Shown: positions 1-8,059 of the stretch, piece after piece
How positions within the stretch are numbered: position 1 is the stretch's first letter
Layout of the letters: each line of letters opens with the position of its first letter
Assembly (NCBI GenBank): GCA_017612555.1
Contig: JAGAFR010000047.1
Coordinates: forward strand, 1-34,466
Length of the DNA stretch: 34,466 nucleotides
From: Lachnospiraceae bacterium
GTDB lineage: Bacteria; Bacillota; Clostridia; Lachnospirales; Lachnospiraceae
Direction: 5' to 3'
The notes under the pieces: generated by a model
Database searches by the model: none
Told to the model about the DNA's origin: nothing
Seen by the model: the letters and a program-made list of their open reading frames with translations, nothing else
Position numbers and translations under genes: made by a program

Positions 1-23
1 GTTTCATCTACAATAGACTCCAT
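1..23 (-). CDS. 5' end of an unidentified gene (partial)
   Basis: An ATG on the minus strand at 21-23 opens a reading frame that leaves the window after seven codons (MESIVDE). A strong ribosome binding site, AAAGGAGGAACA read on the minus strand (about 29-39), lies four bases upstream of the ATG, so a real gene start is likely. Too little is present to name the product. It lies downstream of dnaJ in the same direction, separated by about 150 bases that include a strong hairpin. Confidence 0.6.
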
Positions 24-82
24 CAGATGTTCCTCCTTTAATGTTTTTTTAGCCAATCAACATCTTAGAGGAAATCTGTATG

Positions 83-117
83 ATAGGGAAGTGGGTTCTC
101 CTACTTCCCTATATTTT
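83..117 (+). terminator. Strong hairpin with T-tract; terminator-like in plus orientation
   Basis: Bases 83-95 and 100-112 form a 13-bp stem around a TTCT loop. Read on the plus strand all pairs form, one being a G-U wobble at 93/102, and the stem is followed by ATTTTTG. Read on the minus strand, the wobble becomes an A-C mismatch and the 3' side is not T-rich. It sits just beyond the 3' end of dnaJ and could close the heat-shock operon, but its geometry fits termination of a plus-strand (antisense) transcript better. Confidence 0.55.
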
Positions 118-170
118 TGCCAATGATTATTTTACACTAACAGATCTGCGGCTCTTTGCTGTATCAGTGC

Positions 171-1355
171 TTATTTCATGAATCCACGTTTCTTCTTTTC
201 CGTCTTCTGTCCGTCGTCCCCGGCCTTGGAAGCTTTGTATCTGTCCACAGCCGTCAGAGAATCAGAAGTCGCCTCATCAAACTCTTTCAGAAGCTTCTTG
301 GCGTCCGAAGAAAGCTTTGTGGGCGTCTGCACAACGAGCGTAACATAATGGTCACCGCGGACATTCTGGTTTCGAAGCGACGGTACGCCTTTTCCTTTGA
401 GTCTTACTTTCGTATCGGTCTGTGTTCCGGGCTTGACCGTGTATGCGACCTTTCCGTCAACTGTATCGATCAGTATGTCTCCTCCGAGAGCGGCCACCGC
501 AAACGAAACAGGAGCGGTCGAGTATATATCCATATCCTGTCTCTGGAAGATGGGATGGCTTGCTATCACAACCTCAACAAGAAGATCCCCTCTCGGTCCT
601 CCGTTCGATCCGGGCTCACCCTTTTCACGAAGCCGTACGCACTGTCCGTTATCTATACCTGCAGGGATCGATACGGCAAGCTTCTTACGTGATGCGATAT
701 ATCCCTGTCCGTGACAGTCCGGGCATTTATCCTTGATGACCTTACCTGTCCCTCCGCAGTCCGGGCACGTCTGAACGTTCCTGACCGTGCCGAAAAGCGA
801 CTGGGACGTGAACACTACCTGTCCTTTTCCGCCGCACTTTGTACACGTGGTAGGATTCGATCCGGGCTTCGCTCCGGTTCCGTGACAGGTCTTGCATTCG
901 TCCTTCTGGAGAGGCTCGATCTCTTTTTCACATCCGAAGATGGCTTCCTCAAACGTGATCCGTACGCTCGCGCGAAGGTTCTGACCCTTCATCGGTCCGT
1001 TATATGATCTGCTGCTTCCGCGGCTCCTTCCGCCGCCGAACAGATCACCGAATATATCACCGAAAATATCGCCGAAGTCCATCGAGCCAAAATCAAATCC
1101 GCCGTATCCTCCGGGTCCGCCCTGTTCGAATGCGGCATGACCGAACTGATCATACTGGCGCCTCTTGTCGGGATCCGATAAGACGGCATAGGCTTCGGAG
1201 GCCTCTTTAAATTTGGCCTCCGCATCCTTGTCGCCCGGATTCATATCGGGATGATATTTCTTGGCAAGCTTTCGATATGCACTTTTGATCGCGCTGTCAT
1301 CGGCATTCTTGGCAACACCGAGGACCTCATAATAATCTCTTTTGCTCTCTGCCAT
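171..1355 (-). CDS. dnaJ: Chaperone protein DnaJ (Hsp40)
   Basis: Cytoplasmic co-chaperone that delivers unfolded clients to DnaK and stimulates its ATPase. The 394-residue protein has the full type I architecture. An N-terminal J domain (about residues 5-70) carries the HPD tripeptide in [11 protein letters not shown] Gly/Phe-rich stretch follows (about 75-125). Four CxxCxGxG zinc motifs come next ([32 protein letters not shown]), and then the C-terminal substrate-binding and dimerisation region. The ATG is 13 bases after the dnaK stop, and only a weak ribosome site is seen, so translation may be coupled to dnaK. It is the last gene of the hrcA-grpE-dnaK-dnaJ operon. Length and motifs are normal for the family. 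Confidence 0.98.
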   Translation of the reverse strand: MAESKRDYYEVLGVAKNADDSAIKSAYRKLAKKYHPDMNPGDKDAEAKFKEASEAYAVLSDPDKRRQYDQFGHAAFEQGGPGGYGGFDFGSMDFGDIFGDIFGDLFGGGRSRGSSRSYNGPMKGQNLRASVRITFEEAIFGCEKEIEPLQKDECKTCHGTGAKPGSNPTTCTKCGGKGQVVFTSQSLFGTVRNVQTCPDCGGTGKVIKDKCPDCHGQGYIASRKKLAVSIPAGIDNGQCVRLREKGEPGSNGGPRGDLLVEVVIASHPIFQRQDMDIYSTAPVSFAVAALGGDILIDTVDGKVAYTVKPGTQTDTKVRLKGKGVPSLRNQNVRGDHYVTLVVQTPTKLSSDAKKLLKEFDEATSDSLTAVDRYKASKAGDDGQKTEKKKRGFMK

Positions 1356-1368
1356 TGTTTTTTATCCG

Positions 1369-3291
<1,923 letters not shown>

Positions 3292-3333
3292 TTATGAGAA
3301 TAGCATTCAATTTATAAAATCACGACACTTCAT

Positions 3334-4026
3334 TTACTGGACCACGGAGACCATGCTCGGTCTTACAAGTGTGTCGTGGTACATGTATCCTTTTTGAAGT
3401 TCCGCCGCTACCGTTCCGCTTTCATATTCTTCGCTCTCAACCTGCATCACCGCATTGTGGAAGTTCGGATCGAACGGCTGTCCGACTGCCTCTATCGGCT
3501 TGACTCCCAGCTTATCAAGTTCCGCCGACAGCTGTTTATATATCATCTTCATTCCGTCGGCAAATGCCGCGTCACTGCCTTCGGGAATGTTTTCAAGACC
3601 TCTTTCGAAATTATCGATGACCGGCAGGATCTTCTCGATCACATTCTTTGCTCCCATGTCGTACATCCCTGATTTTTCCTTGTCTGTACGTTTCCGGAAA
3701 TTCTCGAATTCTGCCATCTGGCGCTTTACCCGGTCTTCGAGTTCGGCTATCCTTTCATCCCTCGGATCCTTCTTGTCCTTCTTCTTGCCGAAGTGCTTTT
3801 TCTTATCTCCTTCGGATCCTTCAGGCTTGTCTTCCGCATCCGGCTGCTTCCTGTCTTGTTCTTCGGGATCCTCTCCGACCGTCTCTTTACTTGCCGGTTC
3901 TTCCTTATCCTCTTCTTTTAAGGTCTTCTTTTCTTTTTCTTCCATTTCTTCCATGATCTTTTCCACATCCTCCTCAAATTGCTCGGGAGATTCTATATCG
4001 ATCTTTATTCCTTCGTCGCTGCTCAC
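3334..4026 (-). CDS. grpE: Nucleotide exchange factor GrpE
   Basis: Releases ADP from DnaK so that the chaperone cycle can restart. The 230-residue protein has a conserved C-terminal half. A long helix (ELEDRVKRQMAEFENFRKR) is followed by the GrpE core with KNVIEKILPVIDNFERGLE and the family ending HDTLVRPSMVSVVQ. The first 90 or so residues are an extended, very charged Glu/Lys/Asp-rich tail, which makes this protein longer than the usual 180-200 residues. The start is GTG at 4024-4026, supported by AAAGGAG nine bases upstream on the minus strand. hrcA ends 11 bases earlier, so both are read from the CIRCE-controlled promoter. Confidence 0.97.
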   Translation of the reverse strand: MSSDEGIKIDIESPEQFEEDVEKIMEEMEEKEKKTLKEEDKEEPASKETVGEDPEEQDRKQPDAEDKPEGSEGDKKKHFGKKKDKKDPRDERIAELEDRVKRQMAEFENFRKRTDKEKSGMYDMGAKNVIEKILPVIDNFERGLENIPEGSDAAFADGMKMIYKQLSAELDKLGVKPIEAVGQPFDPNFHNAVMQVESEEYESGTVAAELQKGYMYHDTLVRPSMVSVVQ

Positions 4027-4037
4027 CTGTATCTCCT

Positions 4038-5087
4038 TTAACTCTTCTTAAACATATCATCAAGCTCCGATGTGAGCTTTTTAATGGTAGAAAGCACCTT
4101 GTCGTAATCCATACGCTTCGGTCCGATGATACCTATCGTTCCGTGTATGCCCTCGTCCAGCTCGTACGTTGCCGTAACAACGCTGCAATCCTTCATGTTC
4201 TCAACCGGAGCTTCTTCTCCGATGTAAACCTGTATCCCCTTCTCATCCGAATGGGACAATGTCTCATACACGATATCCGTAAGCTGCTTCTTCTCTTCAA
4301 AAGCTGTTATGATGCCTCTGGCCTTCTCGTTATCCGCAAGTTCCGGATACTTGAAGATGTTATTGGCACCGCTCGTGTATATCTCCAGATCCTCGTCTGC
4401 CTTGATCGACTCCGCTACCGCATCTATGACCTCAGCTATGATCCCTGCCTGCTCTCCGGCCTGCTGTTTCATCTTGGTGATGACTGCGAGGTTGATATCT
4501 TCTATCGCCATCCCGTTAAGAGTCGTGTTAAGGAGCATATTGAGCTTTAAGAGCGTTTCGTCATCTATAGGTTCATCTATATCTATGATCTGATTCTTGA
4601 TCATATTTCCTTCAAGAACGATAACCGCTACTATCTGCTCCGCTTCCATTCTCGACAGCTGTATAAACTTGAGACGGTTCATGTTATAGCGCGGAGCCGA
4701 TATCATTGCGGCGTAATTCGTGTTTGCCGACAGGCTCCTTGCCACCTGCTTGAGAAGGCGCTCCATCTTGTCGGCCTTTTCGATGAGAATTCCTCTCATC
4801 TCATCGGTCTCGCGTTCGCGCTCTTCAACCTGCTGTTCCTTCTCCGCCATCAGTTGGTCAACGTAGAATCTGTATCCTTTATCGGAAGGGATACGTCCGG
4901 CAGATGTATGCGGCTGGATGATATATCCCATATCAACAAGGTCTGCCATCTCGTTACGGATCGTCGCCGATGACAGGTTCAGATCCTCGATCTTGGATAT
5001 GGTCCTCGATCCTACCGGTTCTCCGGTATCAAGGTATGTCTTGATTATCGCCAGAAGTATCTTCTTTTTTCTCTCGTCCAGATCCAC
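4038..5087 (-). CDS. hrcA: Heat-inducible transcription repressor HrcA
   Basis: Repressor of class I heat-shock genes; it binds the CIRCE operator and depends on GroE for activity in related species. The 349-residue protein starts with the typical HrcA sequence DLDERKKKILLAIIKTYLDTG and winged-helix DNA-binding segment VGSRTISKIEDLNLSSATIRNEMADL. The GAF-like ligand and dimerisation region makes up the remainder, ending near the family motif GTIGIIGPKRMDYDKV. The start is GTG at 5085-5087 with AAGGAAGG upstream. The perfect CIRCE at 5109-5135 lies between promoter and start, so the gene represses its own operon. Confidence 0.98.
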   Translation of the reverse strand: MDLDERKKKILLAIIKTYLDTGEPVGSRTISKIEDLNLSSATIRNEMADLVDMGYIIQPHTSAGRIPSDKGYRFYVDQLMAEKEQQVEERERETDEMRGILIEKADKMERLLKQVARSLSANTNYAAMISAPRYNMNRLKFIQLSRMEAEQIVAVIVLEGNMIKNQIIDIDEPIDDETLLKLNMLLNTTLNGMAIEDINLAVITKMKQQAGEQAGIIAEVIDAVAESIKADEDLEIYTSGANNIFKYPELADNEKARGIITAFEEKKQLTDIVYETLSHSDEKGIQVYIGEEAPVENMKDCSVVTATYELDEGIHGTIGIIGPKRMDYDKVLSTIKKLTSELDDMFKKS

Positions 5088-5108
5088 GGGGGCCTTCCTT
5101 TCAAATTG

Positions 5109-5135
5109 TTAGCACTCGCCTCATTAGAGTGCTAA
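5109..5135 (-). promoter_or_regulatory. CIRCE operator (HrcA binding site)
   Basis: TTAGCACTC, nine bases, GAGTGCTAA: an exact match to the CIRCE consensus with the standard 9-base spacer. It lies between the predicted -10 box (5147-5152) and the hrcA GTG, so it overlaps or closely follows the transcription start of hrcA-grpE-dnaK-dnaJ. HrcA bound here would block the operon under non-stress conditions. Confidence 0.98.
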
Positions 5136-5146
5136 CATCTATACAT

Positions 5147-5175
5147 AACATACCACCGGGTTATACGCTTGTCAA
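5147..5175 (-). promoter_or_regulatory. Sigma-A promoter of the hrcA-grpE-dnaK-dnaJ operon
   Basis: On the minus strand TTGACA (5170-5175) is followed after 17 bases by TATGTT (5147-5152). The -35 hexamer and spacing are ideal. The CIRCE operator begins about 11 bases downstream of the -10 box, which fits repression at the start site. The -35 bases are part of TTGTCAA/TTGACAA and are also used by a plus-strand promoter. Confidence 0.85.
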
Positions 5176-5197
5176 TATGGAAAATGTGAAATATGAG
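5169..5197 (+). promoter_or_regulatory. Divergent plus-strand promoter sharing the hrcA -35 region
   Basis: On the plus strand TTGTCA (5169-5174) is followed after 17 bases by TATGAG (5192-5197). It predicts a transcript start near 5204, about ten bases before the first paired base of the structured element at 5214. The -35 box lies in the same TTGTCAA sequence that supplies TTGACA to the hrcA promoter on the other strand. The -10 box is not ideal. Confidence 0.55.
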
Positions 5198-5204
5198 TGA
5201 ATTG

Positions 5205-5450
5205 AGTTAACACGTCGGGCATTTCGGATAATTGCTTATGAGTGCGACCTTGGAATGAGCCTAGAACAGCTTGGGTCGTGCATATATGCAGCAAATCCGC
5301 GACCGGATGGAGCGGATAGACCGCCACCAAAAGGCACGGATGCCGGTTGGCGGTCGGTTGCGGAAATAAAGAAAATGTATCACGACCTTAGCTGTTCTTG
5401 GCGAGTGGAAACGGAGCAGAATAAGCTATTGTCCGTAATGACCGACACTT
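5205..5450 (+). ncRNA. Candidate structured non-coding RNA (rod with large central bubble)
   Basis: The sequence between hrcA and the MATE gene folds into nested stems. Closing stem: 5214-5239 with 5421-5446, 26 positions with three mismatches and one G-U. Central bubble: 5240-5262 opposite 5399-5420. Inner stem: 5263-5280 with 5381-5398, 18 positions with one mismatch and one G-U. A 9-bp stem follows (5296-5304 with 5356-5364, one G-U), then an 8-bp stem (5319-5326 with 5348-5355), and a GGCA-CGGA-TGCC tip (5333-5344). The wobbles are G-U on the plus strand and would be A-C on the minus strand, so the RNA should be plus-strand. A plus-strand promoter lies just upstream. The rod-plus-bubble outline resembles 6S RNA, but I do not recognise conserved 6S sequence. 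No obvious T-rich terminator follows. Identity is unknown. Confidence 0.6.
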
Positions 5451-5457
5451 TCAAGCC

Positions 5458-6846
5458 TTAATCAAGATTCAGTCGTTGTGAATGAGTCCTGTCAAATTTG
5501 CGTTTTACTATGACGTAGCATATGACATGCGTCAGAAATGTTACCGTCCACGAAACGGGATATGTTATGTACAGATACCGCGGTTCATGAAACATCGGCA
5601 TCCTGAAGAATGTGAAGATCCACAGAAGGCGCAGCCCGCATGCACCAACGAGCGATACTATCATTGGAAGGATCGCATATCCGAGTCCGCGAAGGGCTCC
5701 CACCATTACGTCCATCATTCCGCACAGAAAATACGGAAGGCTGACATATCCCATCCTGACGATACCTGCATCCATGACCGCCGGTGAATCGGTATAAAGG
5801 GACAGCAGTCCGTAAGAGAACAGATATGCCGATCCTCCAAGTATCATACCCGTTATGACTACACAAACTTGCGAACGGATCAGTATCCTATTGATCCTTT
5901 CATATTTGCGGGCACCCACATTGGCACTGACAAATGATATGCATGCCTGATAAAACGAGTTCATGGATACATACACGAAGCCTTCTATGTTCTGTGCCGC
6001 GGAATTACCCGCAACAACCGTCGCGCCGAATCCGTTTACCGAAGACTGGATGATCACGTTCGATATTGAAAACAGCATGCTCTGAAAGCTCGCGGGAAGT
6101 CCGATGCGGATTATCCTGAAAAGCGTATCCCTGTCTATCGACAGTTTCTTCGGATCAAGCCTTATGGATCCGCTTTCTCTCATAAGACAGCGTACCACCA
6201 GAAAAGCCGAGATGATCTGTGATATAACGGTCGCTATGGCAACTCCCGCAACATCCATATGAAATGAAATAACAAACAGGAGATTTAGTATCACATTAAC
6301 GATGCCTGCTGCCGTAAGATAATACATCGGACGTTTCGTATCCCCTACCGCACGCAGTATCGCACTTCCGAAATTGTATATCATGGACGCCGGCATTCCG
6401 AGACAGTACAGCCTGAAATACAGACTCGTCAGCTCCATCGTTTCCTCCGGCGTGTTCATGAGCACCAGTATCTTCGACGAAAAAACAATACCTACAACAG
6501 ACAGTAAGATACCGCCCAACAGGCTTACCAGCATGGAAGTATGCACTGTCCGGGCCATCTGGTTATCGTCACCGCTCCCATAGTACCTTGAGGCCAATAC
6601 ATTGCTTCCTATGGACAGTCCGATGAAAAGGCTTACCAGCAGATTTATGAGGGGTCCTACGCAGCCAACCGCCGCAAGAGAGTTGTCTCCGGCGTACTTT
6701 CCCACAACCACAACATCCGCGGCATTAAAAAGAAGCTGCAGTACTGAAGAGAGTATCAGAGGGACCGTAAAAAGAAGAAGTCTTGGGACGATCGGTCCCG
6801 AACACATATCTATTCTGTAAGATGCGGATCTTTTACCGAACAACAT
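5458..6846 (-). CDS. MATE family multidrug/metabolite efflux transporter
   Basis: Polytopic membrane antiporter predicted to export small organic compounds using a Na+ or H+ gradient. The 462-residue length is typical of the family. The N-terminus contains the usual MATE pattern: a first helix (PRLLLFTVPLILSSVLQLLF) with NAADVVVVGKYAGDNSLAAVG after it. The internal repeat recurs from about residue 250 (RIGLPASFQSMLFSISNVII). About twelve hydrophobic segments can be counted, and the tail is basic (VKRKFDRTHSQRLNLD). Its ATG overlaps the end of pncB by 14 bases, so the two are probably translated together. The substrate cannot be told from sequence. It converges on the structured RNA candidate, ending 12 bases beyond that RNA's last paired base. 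Confidence 0.93.
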   Translation of the reverse strand: MLFGKRSASYRIDMCSGPIVPRLLLFTVPLILSSVLQLLFNAADVVVVGKYAGDNSLAAVGCVGPLINLLVSLFIGLSIGSNVLASRYYGSGDDNQMARTVHTSMLVSLLGGILLSVVGIVFSSKILVLMNTPEETMELTSLYFRLYCLGMPASMIYNFGSAILRAVGDTKRPMYYLTAAGIVNVILNLLFVISFHMDVAGVAIATVISQIISAFLVVRCLMRESGSIRLDPKKLSIDRDTLFRIIRIGLPASFQSMLFSISNVIIQSSVNGFGATVVAGNSAAQNIEGFVYVSMNSFYQACISFVSANVGARKYERINRILIRSQVCVVITGMILGGSAYLFSYGLLSLYTDSPAVMDAGIVRMGYVSLPYFLCGMMDVMVGALRGLGYAILPMIVSLVGACGLRLLWIFTFFRMPMFHEPRYLYITYPVSWTVTFLTHVICYVIVKRKFDRTHSQRLNLD

Positions 6847-8050
6847 TTGTTTCGTGTCTCATTCTCCAATCAATACAACGGTTGAGATAATGAACATATT
6901 CATCGCTCTTGCACATACCTTTTCCGGCGGTGTCCGAGATCTTGGCCACATCACATCCGTTGCAGACCGTTGTCTTCATTACTATATTGAGCGCAGGCAC
7001 CTTCGTATCATTCGCGATATATGTACCGATACCGAAGGCCGTCTTTACCTTGTCCTTATATGCCCTGTTGATCGCAGTTGCCTTTTCAAAATCGAGGCTG
7101 TCAGAAAACAGCAGCGTCTTGGTCTTGGGATCTATCCCCAGTTCCTCGTAATGCTTTATCATCTTATCAGCCCACTCAAAAGGGCTGCCGCTGTCATGAC
7201 GTACGCCCGAGAAAAGCGTTGCATATGTGAGCTGAAAATCTTCAAGAAAGCACTCGGTCGTTATCGCATCGGTGAGCGCTGTTCCGTTCAGTACCCCATA
7301 TTCCTTGACCCATGCATCGAGTGCATACCAGTTGGAATATGCGGGGTTATGCTTGTGATTTCCCTGACCTACGCACATTATCCACTCGTGTGCCATTGTT
7401 CCCACCGGCACCAGTTTATGTTTTTTTGCAAGATAGACATTGCTCGTTCCGACAAAATGATTGCCCGCGGGAAGCTTCGCCTCTGCCAGGGCCGTTACAG
7501 CCATTTCCTGCGCCTGGCCAGAGAGTCTTCTTCTTGCACCGAACTCCGAAAAAGCGCCCAGTTCATATGTTCCGTCAAGTATCCCGTTTATCTTGGCGTC
7601 GAGCTTTTCCTTGAAGCTTTCCAGAAGTTCGTTGTAATCGTACGCCATCCTGAAATACACTTCATTGACGATGGCAAGTGTGGGGATCTCATACATGGAT
7701 GTATTGAGCCATGTACCTTTTGTCTCAATCGTAAGACCGCACGGATCATCCGTTCCGAACTCGAAGTCTTCGTATCTTGGTTTCCACAATCTTAAAAAAT
7801 CTACATACGATCCTTTGATCCATTTGATGTTGTTAAGGTATGCAAGTTCATCCTCCGTAAAACGAAGATCGCAGTACATCCTGATCTGACGCTTGATCTC
7901 ATCAATCATCTCAGGTGTAAAGACTACTCCCTCGTTCCGGCATTTAAAAGACCAGGTTGTCTTATAATCCGAGAACTGGTGGTATATTGCCTGTCCCATG
8001 GAAAATTTGTAGGCATCTGTTTCAAGTAAGCTTGTGATTATCGGCTGCAT
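6833..8050 (-). CDS. pncB: Nicotinate phosphoribosyltransferase
   Basis: First enzyme of NAD salvage by the Preiss-Handler route: nicotinate plus PRPP gives nicotinate mononucleotide, with ATP hydrolysis. The 405-residue protein has the family opening SLLETDAYKFSMGQAIYHQF, the segment NPAYSNWYALDAWVKEYG, the phosphate-binding FSGVRHDSGSPFEWADKMI and the FSDSLDFEKA motif near the C-terminus. Length and start fit PncB. AGGAG lies about seven bases before the ATG at 8048-8050. It follows the C11 protease gene by only nine bases and overlaps the MATE gene downstream, so it is inside a minus-strand operon. No regulatory element specific to this gene is visible. Confidence 0.95.
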   Translation of the reverse strand: MQPIITSLLETDAYKFSMGQAIYHQFSDYKTTWSFKCRNEGVVFTPEMIDEIKRQIRMYCDLRFTEDELAYLNNIKWIKGSYVDFLRLWKPRYEDFEFGTDDPCGLTIETKGTWLNTSMYEIPTLAIVNEVYFRMAYDYNELLESFKEKLDAKINGILDGTYELGAFSEFGARRRLSGQAQEMAVTALAEAKLPAGNHFVGTSNVYLAKKHKLVPVGTMAHEWIMCVGQGNHKHNPAYSNWYALDAWVKEYGVLNGTALTDAITTECFLEDFQLTYATLFSGVRHDSGSPFEWADKMIKHYEELGIDPKTKTLLFSDSLDFEKATAINRAYKDKVKTAFGIGTYIANDTKVPALNIVMKTTVCNGCDVAKISDTAGKGMCKSDEYVHYLNRCIDWRMRHETNVVR

Positions 8051-8059
8051 ATTGTTCTC

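Noticed and set aside
5214-5446. The long imperfect hairpin as a MITE or insertion element
   Set aside because: No convincing target-site duplication flanks it, a promoter sits at the right place, and the helices use G-U pairs consistently on one strand, which favours RNA. Genome copy number could not be checked here.
5255-5461. A 68-codon plus-strand open frame between hrcA and the MATE gene
   Set aside because: It lies wholly over the base-paired RNA element, has no good ribosome site before its ATG, and the peptide resembles no protein family I know. The base pairing explains the sequence better than coding does.
6854-7795. A 313-codon plus-strand frame opposite pncB
   Set aside because: Shadow of pncB, which has complete family motifs. 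The antisense peptide is rich in Cys, His and Arg without domain structure.
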